Assembly (NCBI RefSeq): GCF_002934545.1
Contig: NZ_PTJA01000003.1
Coordinates: 372,001-436,000, forward strand
Source: Lacrimispora xylanisolvens
GTDB taxonomy: Bacteria > Bacillota > Clostridia > Lachnospirales > Lachnospiraceae
DNA: 64,000 nucleotides
Direction of reading: 5' to 3'
Position 1 is the stretch's first letter; the number at the start of each line of letters is the position of its first letter. The translations under genes and the position numbers were made by a program. Below, piece by piece: positions 26,511 to 36,384 of the stretch. Below the pieces are notes generated by a model. The model had not been told where the DNA came from, searched no databases, and saw only the letters and a program-made list of their open reading frames with translations.

Positions 26511-27320
26511 ATGATGGTGATTGTTTTTTTAATCCTGATCCTTTCTGTGTTTCATGTGACCATGATTGATTATCTGTATAATAATCCGACGTTTTATCAG
26601 CTGAATGCCTACACCTGGGAGAGTGATGATTTCAGGAGTATGCAGCTTGGAGCAATCGTCGCTGATTTAGATGACATCGACTACGATACACTGACCTCAC
26701 TGATGGTAGAGCATCAGTATGATTTAACAAAAGTGAAAGATTTAACCGTACATACCGACAGACTTTTAAAAGTGAAGCCCGCAGAGTACCGGAAGTTAAA
26801 AAAGGCCTATGAAATCATACTTGGTGATTTAAAGTATTTTCCGGTTCCTGAAAATTCGAACCCTGATTTTCCTGATGTGAAATTTCAGAACGGCTGGATG
26901 GAAAGCCGCAGTTATGGTGGAGAGCGGGGACATGAAGGTTGTGATGTGATGGGAAACACAAAACCCAGAGGAACATATCCCGTAATCAGTATCAGTGACG
27001 GAGTGGTGGAAAAGGTGGGCTGGCTGGAAAAAGGCGGCTGGCGGCTGGGGATACGGGCTCCGGGAGGGGCATATTTATATTATGCCCATCTCTACAGTTA
27101 CAGCAGAGAGTGGAAAAAGGGTGATAAGGTGAACGCAGGAGATTTGCTGGGGTTTATGGGTGATACCGGGTACAGTAAAGTGGAAGGTACCACAGGTAAT
27201 TTTGACGTACACCTTCATCTGGGAATTTATATCCGGACGGACAACAACGAAGAGATGAGTGTGAACCCTTACTGGGTATTGAAATATCTGGAGAAATACC
27301 GGTTGAAATATTCATATTAG
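26511..27320 (+). CDS. Membrane-anchored M23 (LytM) family metallopeptidase
   Basis: 269 residues. One N-terminal membrane anchor (about 2-20) and an extracytoplasmic linker precede the LytM domain (about 140-255). Zinc ligands are visible: the H-x3-D motif in GHEGCDVMG and the H-x-H motif in DVHLHLG. Such enzymes cut peptidoglycan cross-bridges; several have roles in engulfment or germination in spore formers. It diverges from ylbJ, with only 52 bases between the starts, which hints at a sporulation role. That link is inference. Confidence 0.85.
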   Translation: MMVIVFLILILSVFHVTMIDYLYNNPTFYQLNAYTWESDDFRSMQLGAIVADLDDIDYDTLTSLMVEHQYDLTKVKDLTVHTDRLLKVKPAEYRKLKKAYEIILGDLKYFPVPENSNPDFPDVKFQNGWMESRSYGGERGHEGCDVMGNTKPRGTYPVISISDGVVEKVGWLEKGGWRLGIRAPGGAYLYYAHLYSYSREWKKGDKVNAGDLLGFMGDTGYSKVEGTTGNFDVHLHLGIYIRTDNNEEMSVNPYWVLKYLEKYRLKYSY

Positions 27321-27363
27321 TATATTAAGATTGCTTACATAGAGATGAAATGGGAGTAAAAAA

Positions 27364-28728
27364 GTGAAAGAAATTAAGATTTCGGAAGAATTTTTAAACA
27401 GAATGAGGGACTTGCTGGGAGAAGAGGATTATAATGCCTATCTAAAAAGCTTTGAGGAAGAGCGCCTTTATGGACTGCGTGTCAATACATTAAAGGTTTC
27501 TCCCGAAGCCTTTGTTAAAATGACATCGTTAAAGCTTCTGCCGGTTCCATGGATCAGCAACGGATTTTATTATGATGGAGAGGAACGTCCTGCAAAGGAT
27601 CCTTATTATTACGCCGGACTTTATTATCTGCAGGAGCCCAGCGCCATGACACCGGCACATATGCTTCCGATCGTGCCTGGAGATAAGGTTTTAGATCTTT
27701 GCGCGGCTCCGGGAGGCAAAAGCACAGAACTCGGGGCAAAGTTAAGGGGTAAGGGACTTTTAGTATCCAATGATATCAGCAATTCCAGGGCTCGTGCACT
27801 GTTAAAGAATCTGGAGCTGTGGGGAATTGAAAACATCTGTGTTACCAGCGAGGAGCCTCAGAAGTTAAAAACCACATTTGCTGGTTTCTTTGATAAAATT
27901 CTTGTTGATGCGCCCTGTTCCGGAGAGGGAATGTTTCGAAAAGACGCAGATATGGTAAAAAGCTATGAGGAGCATGGTCCGGAATACTATGAGGCGATTC
28001 AGAAAGAAATCGTCGGACATGCAGTGGATATGCTGGCTCCTGGCGGACTTATGATGTATTCCACCTGTACGTTCTCAATTTGTGAGAATGAAGATATTAT
28101 CCGTCTGATACTTGAAAACCATACGGATATGGAACTGGTAAAGCTGCCGTTGTTTGAGGGAGCTTCAGATGGAATTGGTCTTTCTGGCTGCCTGCGTCTG
28201 TTTCCTCATAAAATCAAGGGAGAGGGCCATTTTATGGCACTTTTAAGGAAAAAGGGCGGATCAGTTGGGACAGAGGAAACAAAGACCGGAAGGAAAAAGG
28301 AAAAAGAGCTTCCAAAAGAGCTTTCCCAGTTTCTTTCCCTGATATCAAAACCCCTCATCACCTCCCGCATCGAGATAAAGAATGACTGCGTGTATTATCT
28401 TCCGGAATATTTTCCGGAAAACGGAGGAAAACTCCGTTATCTGCGAACAGGCCTTTGCCTTGGAGAGATGAAAAAAGAACGGTTTGAACCTTCTCAGGCA
28501 CTGGCACAATCTTTAAAAATGGAAGAATTTAAACAAACTCTTTCGTTTCAAAAAGAAGATGAGAGAGTGATCCGGTATCTAAAAGGAGAAACTGTTTTTT
28601 TAACAGAAATGGAAGAACGAATAAAGGGCTGGTGCTTAATCTGCGTAGACGGATTCCCGCTGGGATTTGCAAAAGGCAATGGCGATACCCTTAAAAATAA
28701 ATACTATCCGGGATGGCGGTGGCAGTGA
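27364..28728 (+). CDS. RsmF/RsmB-type rRNA (cytosine-C5) methyltransferase
   Basis: 454 residues from a GTG start. The N-terminal domain leads to a NOL1/NOP2/Sun methyltransferase core with SAM loop DLCAAPGGKS (near 119), DAPCSGEGMF carrying one catalytic cysteine, and YSTCTFSICENE with the second. The C-terminal part (about 320-454) resembles the extra RNA-binding region of RsmF/YebU-type enzymes. It makes m5C in rRNA; the exact target cannot be fixed. The stop overlaps the start of the following pseudouridine synthase. Confidence 0.9.
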   Translation: MKEIKISEEFLNRMRDLLGEEDYNAYLKSFEEERLYGLRVNTLKVSPEAFVKMTSLKLLPVPWISNGFYYDGEERPAKDPYYYAGLYYLQEPSAMTPAHMLPIVPGDKVLDLCAAPGGKSTELGAKLRGKGLLVSNDISNSRARALLKNLELWGIENICVTSEEPQKLKTTFAGFFDKILVDAPCSGEGMFRKDADMVKSYEEHGPEYYEAIQKEIVGHAVDMLAPGGLMMYSTCTFSICENEDIIRLILENHTDMELVKLPLFEGASDGIGLSGCLRLFPHKIKGEGHFMALLRKKGGSVGTEETKTGRKKEKELPKELSQFLSLISKPLITSRIEIKNDCVYYLPEYFPENGGKLRYLRTGLCLGEMKKERFEPSQALAQSLKMEEFKQTLSFQKEDERVIRYLKGETVFLTEMEERIKGWCLICVDGFPLGFAKGNGDTLKNKYYPGWRWQ

Positions 28729-29474
28729 TGAAAGAGATTCGATTAGATAAATATTTAACTGAAATGGGAGAAGGAACAAGAAGTCAGATCAAAGAGATGG
28801 CAAGAAAAGGCAGAATTACCGTTGACGGAATTCCAGAGAAAAAATCGGAGCGCAAAATTATACCGGGCCAGAATGTTATCGCTGTTGACGGAAGAACCAT
28901 CTCCTACGCAGAAGTTGAATATTATATGCTGTGCAAGCCCCAAGGGGTTGTATCAGCTACGGAAGATAAACGGTATCAGACAGTGATTGACTTAATTAGC
29001 GATCGAAAGCGGGGAGATTTATTCCCGGTAGGAAGACTGGATATTGATACAGAAGGCCTGCTTCTTATTACCAATGACGGAGATCTGGCTCATCAGCTTT
29101 TATCTCCCAAAAAGCATGTGGATAAGGTGTACTATGCAAAAATAGACGGAGAGATTCCTGCAGATGCAAAGAAGCGCATGGAGGAGGGAGTGGAACTGGA
29201 AGATGGGACTTTAACCATGCCTGCCAGTCTTGAAATTCTGGAATACGGAAATCCATCTACCATTCTTCTTACCATAAGAGAAGGAAAATTCCATCAGGTA
29301 AAACGAATGTTTGAAGCGCTGGGGTGCAGTGTGGTATACTTAAAGAGACTCTCTATGGGAAGTTTAAAGCTGGATGAGAGTTTACAGCCGGGAGATTACC
29401 GCCCGCTTACAATAGAAGAGATTGACTTATTAAAGCGCCATGGAAAGGAAGAAAAAACAAAAGATGTTAAATGA
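28728..29474 (+). CDS. RsuA/RluB-family pseudouridine synthase
   Basis: 248 residues from the ATG at 28728, which shares bases with the previous stop; the longer in-frame start is inside the methyltransferase gene. An N-terminal S4 RNA-binding domain (IRLDKYLTEMGEGTRSQIKEM) is followed by the catalytic domain, with the active-site Asp in GRLDIDTEGLLLITNDG and the closing KFHQVKRMFEALG. It converts uridine to pseudouridine in rRNA; choosing between RsuA-like and RluB-like targets is not possible here. Confidence 0.92.
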   Translation: MKEIRLDKYLTEMGEGTRSQIKEMARKGRITVDGIPEKKSERKIIPGQNVIAVDGRTISYAEVEYYMLCKPQGVVSATEDKRYQTVIDLISDRKRGDLFPVGRLDIDTEGLLLITNDGDLAHQLLSPKKHVDKVYYAKIDGEIPADAKKRMEEGVELEDGTLTMPASLEILEYGNPSTILLTIREGKFHQVKRMFEALGCSVVYLKRLSMGSLKLDESLQPGDYRPLTIEEIDLLKRHGKEEKTKDVK

Positions 29475-30129
29475 GAAAAAAGCCGTGATTTTTGATCTGG
29501 ATGGGACCCTGGTGGATTCCATGTGGATGTGGAAATCCATTGATATAGAATTTTTAGGAAGCAGGGGCATTCCCTGTCCGGAAGATTTGGAAAAAGAGAT
29601 TGAAGGAATGAGTTTTACGGAAACTGCCTTTTATTTTAAAGAGCGTTTTAAGCTTACAGAATCTCTGGAAGAGATCAAGGGAATATGGACGGATATGTCT
29701 CTGGATAAATATAAGAACGAAGTCCCTTTAAAAGCAGGAGCAGGAGAATTTCTGGCTTATCTGTCATCTCAGGGGCTGTCCATGGGAATTGCTACCAGCA
29801 ACGGCAGAGAGATGGTGGATGCGGTGATTGATTCCTTAAAAATCGGGAAGTATTTTAATGTAGTAGCTACTTCCTGTGAGGTTGCAGCTGGGAAGCCAGC
29901 ACCGGATATTTATTTAAAGGTGGCAAAGGAGCTTAACGTCATACCGTCACAGTGTCTGGTGTTTGAAGATGTTCCGGCAGGAATACTTGCAGGGAAACGT
30001 GCCGGAATGACAGTCTGTGCCATAGATGACGGATTTTCCAAAGCAATGGAAAAAGAAAAACGGGAACTTGCCGATTATTTTATTTACGATTATTACCAGC
30101 TGTTAGAAAGAAATGGAGTTCAATCATGA
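29464..30129 (+). CDS. HAD-superfamily hydrolase (beta-phosphoglucomutase-like)
   Basis: 221 residues from the ATG at 29464, overlapping the previous gene by 11 bases; an ATG 24 bases upstream is possible. HAD motif I FDLDGTLVDS with the nucleophilic Asp, motif II ATSNGR, and motif IV FEDVPAGILAGKRAGM are present, with a small helical cap. The family removes phosphate from small sugar phosphates or nucleotides or acts as a mutase. The substrate is unknown. It is embedded in an operon of RNA-modification genes. Confidence 0.88.
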   Translation: MLNEKKAVIFDLDGTLVDSMWMWKSIDIEFLGSRGIPCPEDLEKEIEGMSFTETAFYFKERFKLTESLEEIKGIWTDMSLDKYKNEVPLKAGAGEFLAYLSSQGLSMGIATSNGREMVDAVIDSLKIGKYFNVVATSCEVAAGKPAPDIYLKVAKELNVIPSQCLVFEDVPAGILAGKRAGMTVCAIDDGFSKAMEKEKRELADYFIYDYYQLLERNGVQS

Positions 30130-32060
30130 TGCACGACTATCTACCGATCACCAGGGCGGACATGAATATCCGGGGGTGGAAACAATGTGACTTTGTCTAT
30201 GTAACAGGGGATGCCTATGTAGACCACCCGTCTTTTGGACACGCCATAATCAGCCGTCTGTTAGAGGCACATGGATATAAGGTGGGAATCATAGCACAGC
30301 CCGACTGGAAGGATCCATCAAGCATTTCTGTTCTTGGTGAACCAAGGCTTGGATTTCTAGTTTCCGGCGGAAATATGGATTCTATGGTGAATCATTATTC
30401 CGTTTCCAAGAAAAAACGTCAGCAGGATTCCTACACTCCAGGAGGAGTCATGGGAAAGCGTCCGGACTATGCCACTACGGTTTACTGCAATCTCATTCGT
30501 TCTGTTTATAAGAAAGCACCTGTTATAATCGGTGGAATTGAAGCCAGTTTAAGGCGTCTGGCTCATTATGATTACTGGTCAGACCGACTGAAACACTCCA
30601 TTTTGATTGATTCTCAGGCAGATTTAATCTCCTATGGAATGGGGGAGAAATCCATTGTTGAAATCGCAGATGCCTTAAACAGCGGCATTGACATCCGGGA
30701 TATTACCTTTGTAGAAGGAACGGTTTACAAAACAGACAGCCTGGAATCGGTGTATGATGCACTGGTTCTTCCATCATATGACAGCATGAAAAAAGATAAG
30801 CTGGAGTATGCAAAGAGCTATTATATTCAGTATGGCAATACAGATCCTTTTATTGGAAAGCGTCTTGTGGAACCCTACAAGGACAATTTATACGTGGTTC
30901 AGAATCCACCGGCAAAACCGCTGTCAACAGAGGAGATGGACCAGGTTTATTCTCTGCCTTATATGAGAAATTATCACCCTTCCTATGAAGAACTGGGCGG
31001 AGTACCGGCGATCAGGGAAATCAAGTTCAGTCTTATCAGCAACCGCGGCTGTTTCGGAGCCTGCAGCTTCTGTGCCCTTACGTTCCATCAGGGACGGATT
31101 ATACAGGCCAGAAGTCATGATTCCCTGATTGAGGAGGCCAAATGGCTGACCAATGAACCGGATTTTAAAGGCTATATCCATGATGTAGGCGGTCCCACCG
31201 CGGATTTCCGTTATCCAGCCTGTGAAAAGCAGATCGGGAAAGGAGCCTGTCCCAATAAGCAGTGTCTCTTCCCGGAACCCTGTAAGAATTTAAGGGCAGA
31301 CCATTCCGATTATATTGAGCTTTTGAGAAAGTTAAGAAATTTACCCAGAGTAAAGAAAGTATTTATCCGTTCAGGAATCCGTTTTGATTACGTCCTTGCA
31401 GATCCGGGCAAGAAATTCTTAAAAGAGCTTTGTGAATACCATGTCAGCGGTCAGTTAAAGGTAGCACCGGAGCATGTAGCGGACAATGTTCTCAGCAAAA
31501 TGGGAAAACCAAGAAATGATGTATATCGTAAGTTCGTAAAGGAATACAACGACATGAACGGACGTCTTGGTTTAAAACAGTATCTGGTTCCATATTTAAT
31601 GTCCTCCCATCCGGGATCGGGATTAAAGGAAGCCATTGAGCTTGCGGAGTATTTAAGGGATCTTGGATACATGCCGGAGCAGGTTCAGGATTTTTATCCT
31701 ACGCCATCTACCATTTCCACCTGTATGTATTACACAGGCTATGACCCCAGAACCATGGAACCGGTTTATGTTCCCACCAATCCCCATGAAAAAGCGATGC
31801 AGAGAGCATTAATCCAATACCGGAATCCAAAAAACTATGAACTGGTGGAAGAGGCATTAACGAAAGCTGGCAGAACTGATTTAATTGGATTTGATAAGAA
31901 ATGCCTGATTCGCCCTAAATCTGGTTTTAAACCTGGTTTTCCCCAGGGAAAAACGGGAAAAGATAATGGAAATGGGAAAAGGACGGAAAGCCCGGGAGGT
32001 CAGAAGGACCGAAAGAAAAAAACCATCCGCAATGTTCATAAGAAATCAACTAAAAAATAA
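30126..32060 (+). CDS. YgiQ family radical SAM protein
   Basis: 644 residues, the usual large size. The N-terminal region (PITRADMNIRGWKQCDFVYVTGDAYVDHPSFG) is the YgiQ/UPF0313 signature. The radical SAM cysteines lie in RGCFGACSFCAL near residue 320, and a second set of cysteines follows (CEKQIGKGACPNKQCLFPEPC). The C-terminal ~45 residues are very basic and low complexity. No reaction is established for the family. It starts 4 bases before the end of the HAD gene, so they are coupled. Confidence 0.93.
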   Translation: MMHDYLPITRADMNIRGWKQCDFVYVTGDAYVDHPSFGHAIISRLLEAHGYKVGIIAQPDWKDPSSISVLGEPRLGFLVSGGNMDSMVNHYSVSKKKRQQDSYTPGGVMGKRPDYATTVYCNLIRSVYKKAPVIIGGIEASLRRLAHYDYWSDRLKHSILIDSQADLISYGMGEKSIVEIADALNSGIDIRDITFVEGTVYKTDSLESVYDALVLPSYDSMKKDKLEYAKSYYIQYGNTDPFIGKRLVEPYKDNLYVVQNPPAKPLSTEEMDQVYSLPYMRNYHPSYEELGGVPAIREIKFSLISNRGCFGACSFCALTFHQGRIIQARSHDSLIEEAKWLTNEPDFKGYIHDVGGPTADFRYPACEKQIGKGACPNKQCLFPEPCKNLRADHSDYIELLRKLRNLPRVKKVFIRSGIRFDYVLADPGKKFLKELCEYHVSGQLKVAPEHVADNVLSKMGKPRNDVYRKFVKEYNDMNGRLGLKQYLVPYLMSSHPGSGLKEAIELAEYLRDLGYMPEQVQDFYPTPSTISTCMYYTGYDPRTMEPVYVPTNPHEKAMQRALIQYRNPKNYELVEEALTKAGRTDLIGFDKKCLIRPKSGFKPGFPQGKTGKDNGNGKRTESPGGQKDRKKKTIRNVHKKSTKK

Positions 32061-32088
32061 TAACGATGTCTGATTGAAAGAAGGGATC

Positions 32089-32874
32089 ATGATGAAGGTA
32101 GCTATCGTAACAGGAGCGTCTTCCGGTATGGGAAGAGAGTTTATCATGCAGATTGCCGACCGCTTTGGCGGTATCGGAGAGATCTGGGCAATTGCCAGAA
32201 GACAGGAGCGGATTGAAGAATTATCTCCTATTGTTCCGGTGAAGGTAAGATCAGTTGCCATTGATTTAACAGATGACAGCAGACTGGAGTGTCTGCAGGA
32301 TGTTTTATTTGAAGAAAAACCAGAGGTAAAGTGGCTGATCAATGCTGCCGGTTATGGAAAGATCGGGGCTGCAGGTTCCATTAATTTAAATGATGAACTG
32401 GGAATGGTGGATTTAAACTGCAGAGCGCTTTGTGCAGTGACCCATATGGTACTTCCCTATATGTCAGAAAACAGCAGAATCATACAGTTTGCATCTGCGG
32501 CTGCGTTTCTGCCCCAGCCTGGCTTTGCCATTTACGCAGCAACGAAAGCCTTTGTTTTAAGCTACAGCAGAGCCTTAAATGAGGAATTAAAGCCAAGGAA
32601 AATTCTTGTTACAGCCGTGTGCCCTGGTCCTGTGAGAACAGAATTTTTTGATGTTGCAGAGGCGACTGGCAGAATTCCGTTCTATAAAAAGATCGTAATG
32701 GCTGATCCTAAAAAGGTAGTGCGACTGGCATTACGTGACAGTATGATGGGGAGGCCGGTTTCTGTATACGGAATGACCATGAAGTTTTTCCGGCTTTTAT
32801 GTAAGACAGTTCCCCATTCCATTATACTCCGTTTCATGAAAGGATTTATGCGGGTAGTGGACAACCGAAGATAA
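32089..32874 (+). CDS. Short-chain dehydrogenase/reductase
   Basis: 261 residues from the ATG at 32089, preceded by GAAGGGATC; an in-frame TTG at 32074 is less likely. The Rossmann motif TGASSGMG, the NAAG motif and the catalytic YAATK with upstream Ser in FASAAAFLPQPGF are present, so it should be an active NAD(P)-dependent reductase. The substrate is unknown. It has a hydrophobic C-terminus. Context (RNA enzymes and a small membrane protein) gives no hint of the pathway. Confidence 0.88.
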   Translation: MMKVAIVTGASSGMGREFIMQIADRFGGIGEIWAIARRQERIEELSPIVPVKVRSVAIDLTDDSRLECLQDVLFEEKPEVKWLINAAGYGKIGAAGSINLNDELGMVDLNCRALCAVTHMVLPYMSENSRIIQFASAAAFLPQPGFAIYAATKAFVLSYSRALNEELKPRKILVTAVCPGPVRTEFFDVAEATGRIPFYKKIVMADPKKVVRLALRDSMMGRPVSVYGMTMKFFRLLCKTVPHSIILRFMKGFMRVVDNRR

Positions 32875-32892
32875 AGAAAGAGGGTTACGAAA

Positions 32893-33462
32893 GTGAAACG
32901 ATGCTTAAAAGGGCAGTCAGGTTACCGGGATTACCACAAAAAGAAAGAACTGTTAAAGGTATTGATCGGGGCAGCTCTCATCATCATTCAGTTAATATTA
33001 AGAGAATTTGCTGAAAGTACTGCTTTAAAGAATACGTTAACTGTGATGGCAATCCTTTCCGTCCTGCCAGTGGCTAATATAGCAGCACCTCTGCTTGCCT
33101 CTTTCAAGTACCGGTCTTTATCCCCAATGCTTGAAAAAAAGGCTTCTGCCTATGAAGAAAAAGGAGTCCTTTTGTATGATCTTATTATTTCATCGAAGGA
33201 ACAGCTCCTGCCAATGGATGTGATACTGGTTATGCCGGGGGACGTCTATGCTTACTGCACTGCTAATAAGGCAGATTCTGATAAAGCGGAACAATATATA
33301 AAACAGATGCTGAGCCAGCATAAGCTGGATTATAATGTAAAAGTGATTTTTGATGAAAATTCATTTTTTAAGCGTTTAAGCAGTCTGAAACCAAAAGATA
33401 AAAATGAAGAAAACGACAGATCTGACCAGGCAGTTACCCTGTTAAAGAGTCTGTCCATGTAA
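32893..33462 (+). CDS. Small membrane protein of unknown function
   Basis: 189 residues from a GTG start after AAAGAGGGTTACG. A basic N-terminus (KRCLKGQSGYRDYHKKKE) leads into two membrane segments (about 25-42 and 50-75). The remaining ~110 residues form a soluble domain with VIFDENSFFKRLSSLKPKDKN near the end. I do not recognise a family. It is flanked by an SDR gene and an RluD-type gene in the same direction. Confidence 0.7.
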   Translation: MKRCLKGQSGYRDYHKKKELLKVLIGAALIIIQLILREFAESTALKNTLTVMAILSVLPVANIAAPLLASFKYRSLSPMLEKKASAYEEKGVLLYDLIISSKEQLLPMDVILVMPGDVYAYCTANKADSDKAEQYIKQMLSQHKLDYNVKVIFDENSFFKRLSSLKPKDKNEENDRSDQAVTLLKSLSM

Positions 33463-33486
33463 AATTCAGTAAAAGAGGGAACCATT

Positions 33487-34455
33487 ATGCAGTCTGTGAT
33501 TGTATCAACGAATGAAGCAGGACAGCGGCTTGATAAGCTGCTGTCCAAATATTTAAATCTTGCAGGGAAAAGCTTTCTTTATAAGATGATGCGGAAAAAG
33601 AACATCACTTTAAATGGGAAAAAATGCGACGGTTCTGAAAAGCTCTCCCAGGGAGATGAAATCAAACTGTTTCTTTCCGATGAGACCATTGAAAAATTTT
33701 CCCAGGTTAAGGTTCCCAAGGTAAGTAAGGTTAAATTAAGTATCATATATGAAGATGAAAATATTATTCTGATTAATAAGCCTGCAGGAATGCTGTCACA
33801 AAAAGCAAAGGATTCCGATGAATCCCTTGTGGAATATCTGATTGATTATCTGCTTTCAAAAGGCGAGTTAACCACAGAACAGTTAAAAAGTTTCCGTCCT
33901 TCTGTCTGTAACCGGCTGGACCGGAATACCAGCGGTCTTGTAGTAGGAGGAAAATCCCTGGCTGGTCTCCAGATCATGTCAGAGGTGTTTAAGGACAGGT
34001 CCATTCACAAGTATTACCAGTGTGTGGTGAAAGGGCATGTGGCTGGGAGACAGATGATTACCGGGTTTCTTTCAAAGGATGAAAAGACTAATCAGGTCAC
34101 TGTCCGAACCAGCGAATTTAAAGACAGTGTGCCAATTTCAACGGAATATGTGCCAATAGATTATTACGGCGACTTTACGCTGTTAAGGGTGACGCTGATC
34201 ACTGGGCGCACCCATCAGATCCGTGCTCATCTGGCTTCCATTGGGCATCCAATTGTAGGAGATTATAAATACGGAGATAAACGGGTAAATGAAGAAGCGA
34301 AGAGGCTTTACAAAGTACAGTCACAGCTTCTTCATTCTTATCAGCTGGTATTGCCCAAGCTTCCGGAGCCCCTATCTTATCTGTCAGGAAAGGAATTTAC
34401 CGCCCCCCTTCCTCCTGTTTATTCTGCCATATGCAGGGAATGGAGGCAGGAATAA
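33487..34455 (+). CDS. RluD-family pseudouridine synthase
   Basis: 322 residues. An N-terminal S4-like domain (SVIVSTNEAGQRLDKLLSKYLNLAGKSFLYKM) precedes the catalytic domain with INKPAGMLS, the active-site Asp in RPSVCNRLDRNTSGLVV and the TGRTHQIRAHLASIGHPIVGDYKYG motif. It makes pseudouridines in 23S rRNA or tRNA (RluC/RluD group). Its ribosome site is AAAAGAGGGAACC. recU begins 2 bases after the stop, so the two are likely coupled. Confidence 0.92.
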   Translation: MQSVIVSTNEAGQRLDKLLSKYLNLAGKSFLYKMMRKKNITLNGKKCDGSEKLSQGDEIKLFLSDETIEKFSQVKVPKVSKVKLSIIYEDENIILINKPAGMLSQKAKDSDESLVEYLIDYLLSKGELTTEQLKSFRPSVCNRLDRNTSGLVVGGKSLAGLQIMSEVFKDRSIHKYYQCVVKGHVAGRQMITGFLSKDEKTNQVTVRTSEFKDSVPISTEYVPIDYYGDFTLLRVTLITGRTHQIRAHLASIGHPIVGDYKYGDKRVNEEAKRLYKVQSQLLHSYQLVLPKLPEPLSYLSGKEFTAPLPPVYSAICREWRQE

Positions 34456-34457
34456 AG

Positions 34458-34991
34458 ATGGGTACCTGGAAAACAAGAGGGTTAAGAGGTTCCACGTTAG
34501 AGGAACTGATTAACCGGAGCAATGACAGTTATCGGGAAAAAGGGCTGGCTCTGATTCAGAAAATCCCCACGCCCATTACACCTATTTCCATTGATAAAGA
34601 AAGCAGACATATTACTCTTGCCTATTTTGATCAGAAAAGTACGGTGGATTATATTGGTGCAGTTCAGGGAATTCCTGTCTGTTTTGATGCAAAGGAATGT
34701 GCTTCTGAAACATTTCCGCTGCAGAATATTCACCCCCATCAGGTTACTTTTATGGAGGAATTTGAAAAACAGGGCGGAATCGCATTTATTATCGTATCCT
34801 ATACTCATAAAAATGAAGTTTATTACCTTCCCTTTGACCAGATTCAGTGTTATTTTCAAAGAATGGAAGCAGGAGGAAGAAAAAGCTTTACCTACGAGGA
34901 ACTGGATAAGACCTGGAAAATATCCAGCTGCAGGGATATTCTGATTCACTATCTGGAACTGATTCAAAAAGATTTGGACAGAAGAGATTGA
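34458..34991 (+). CDS. recU: Holliday junction resolvase RecU
   Basis: 177 residues from the ATG at 34458, 11 bases after GGAGG; a longer frame begins inside the previous gene. RecU resolves Holliday junctions in Firmicutes. The nuclease core is visible: RGSTLEELINRSN, STVDYIGAVQGIPVCFDAKECAS with the catalytic acidic residues and Lys, and the HQVTFMEEFEKQGGIAFIIVSY segment. It is somewhat shorter than Bacillus RecU at the N-terminus. The strong his promoter begins over its stop codon. Confidence 0.88.
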   Translation: MGTWKTRGLRGSTLEELINRSNDSYREKGLALIQKIPTPITPISIDKESRHITLAYFDQKSTVDYIGAVQGIPVCFDAKECASETFPLQNIHPHQVTFMEEFEKQGGIAFIIVSYTHKNEVYYLPFDQIQCYFQRMEAGGRKSFTYEELDKTWKISSCRDILIHYLELIQKDLDRRD

Positions 34992-35016
34992 CAAGAATAT
35001 ATTTCTCGCCTATAAT
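34988..35016 (+). promoter_or_regulatory. Sigma-A promoter of the histidine operon
   Basis: Perfect hexamers: TTGACA (34988-34993), 17 bases, TATAAT (35011-35016), overlapping the recU stop. Transcription would start near 35023, leaving an 88-base leader before hisZ. I see no T-box or other riboswitch in that leader. Confidence 0.92.
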
Positions 35017-35110
35017 AAACTACACGTTATTAAATTATCACTTTACTATATGAAAGTCAACTGAATTTGATTTACATGAAATATAATTTCTTGAACGGTT
35101 GGAGGTTGTT

Positions 35111-36373
35111 ATGGCTAATAAACTGTTACATACGCCGGATGGTGTCCGGGATATTTATGGAATAGAGTGTACGAGAAAAGCAGTTATACAGGAGAAGATG
35201 TTGAAAGAGTTTCACCTTTGTGGTTATCAGGATATAGAAACTCCTACCTTTGAATTTTTTGATATCTTTAATGAATCCAGGGGAAGCGTGAAAGCAAAGG
35301 AAATGTTCAAGTTTTTTGACCGGGATAACCACACTCTGGTACTTCGGCCCGATGAAACGCCAGCCATTGCCAGATGTGCAGCCAAGTATTTTCTGGATGA
35401 GGATATGCCAATCAGGCTTTGTTATGTGGAGCGTACCTTTATCAACAATTCCAGCTATCAGGGAAGACTGAAAGAAGCCAGCCAGACAGGTGTTGAGTTA
35501 ATTGGTGATGATTCAGCGGATGCAGATGGAGAAATCCTGGCAATGGTGATTCAGGCACTGAAATCAACCGGACTGACTGAGTTTCAGGTGGAACTGGGAG
35601 AGGTAGATTTCTTTAAAGGGCTGTTGGAAGAAGCAGGAATGGATGAGGAGATGGAAGAAACTCTCCGGGAACTGATTGAAAATAAGAATTATTTTGGTGT
35701 GGAAGAACTAGTTATGACCCAGCCTATTTCCCAGGAGTTAAAACAGGTGTTTTTAAAGCTTCCTGAGCTCTTTGGTTCTTTGGAGCAGATACAGGCTGCC
35801 AGGGAGCTGACTTCCAATGAGCGGGCGCTAAGAGCGATCAGTCGTCTGGAAGAAGTGAACCGGATTCTGGAACATTATGGGCTGTCTGACTACGTTTCTT
35901 ATGATCTTGGAATGCTCAGCCAGTATCAGTATTATACTGGAATTATATTTAAGGCCTATACGTATGGAACCGGGGATTATATTGTAAACGGAGGCCGGTA
36001 TGACAGCCTTTTAAAACAATTTGGCAAGGATTCCCCAGCTGTGGGGTTTGGTATTTCTGTGGATGAACTTTTGCTGGCTTTAAGCAGACAGAAGATTGAA
36101 ACAGAGGTTTCCATGACAAATACAATGATTCTTTATGAGCAGGAGTCAAGAGAAAATGCCATATCTCTTGCCGGACATTTTCGTAATTTAAAGGTTCCGG
36201 TTCAGCTGCAGTGTAAGAAGCCGGAGCGGTCTATAGAAGCTTATAAAGAATATGCCATGCGGCGGGACTTAAAGAATTTATTGTATCTGGATCAGGAAGG
36301 AATATCGGTAACTGTAATCAATCTTGACTTAAAGCGTATGGATGTGGTTCCGCTTTCAGAATACTTAAAATAA
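35111..36373 (+). CDS. hisZ: ATP phosphoribosyltransferase regulatory subunit HisZ
   Basis: 420 residues from the ATG at 35111, after GGTTGGAGGTTG; an in-frame TTG at 35099 lies in the ribosome site. HisZ is a paralogue of histidyl-tRNA synthetase without the anticodon domain function; it pairs with short HisG to form the active, feedback-inhibited enzyme. [13 protein letters not shown], the class II motif [13 protein letters not shown] and [21 protein letters not shown] are visible. It starts the operon and the short HisG follows, as expected. Confidence 0.94.
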   Translation: MANKLLHTPDGVRDIYGIECTRKAVIQEKMLKEFHLCGYQDIETPTFEFFDIFNESRGSVKAKEMFKFFDRDNHTLVLRPDETPAIARCAAKYFLDEDMPIRLCYVERTFINNSSYQGRLKEASQTGVELIGDDSADADGEILAMVIQALKSTGLTEFQVELGEVDFFKGLLEEAGMDEEMEETLRELIENKNYFGVEELVMTQPISQELKQVFLKLPELFGSLEQIQAARELTSNERALRAISRLEEVNRILEHYGLSDYVSYDLGMLSQYQYYTGIIFKAYTYGTGDYIVNGGRYDSLLKQFGKDSPAVGFGISVDELLLALSRQKIETEVSMTNTMILYEQESRENAISLAGHFRNLKVPVQLQCKKPERSIEAYKEYAMRRDLKNLLYLDQEGISVTVINLDLKRMDVVPLSEYLK

Positions 36374-36384
36374 TGGGGGTACGT

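Noticed and set aside
34497-34994. Minus-strand open frame of 165 codons opposite recU
   Set aside because: Shadow of recU; no start signals or known motif.
35017-35110. T-box or histidine attenuator in the his leader
   Set aside because: The leader is only ~88 bases; no T-box core sequence, terminator hairpin or histidine-rich leader peptide was found.
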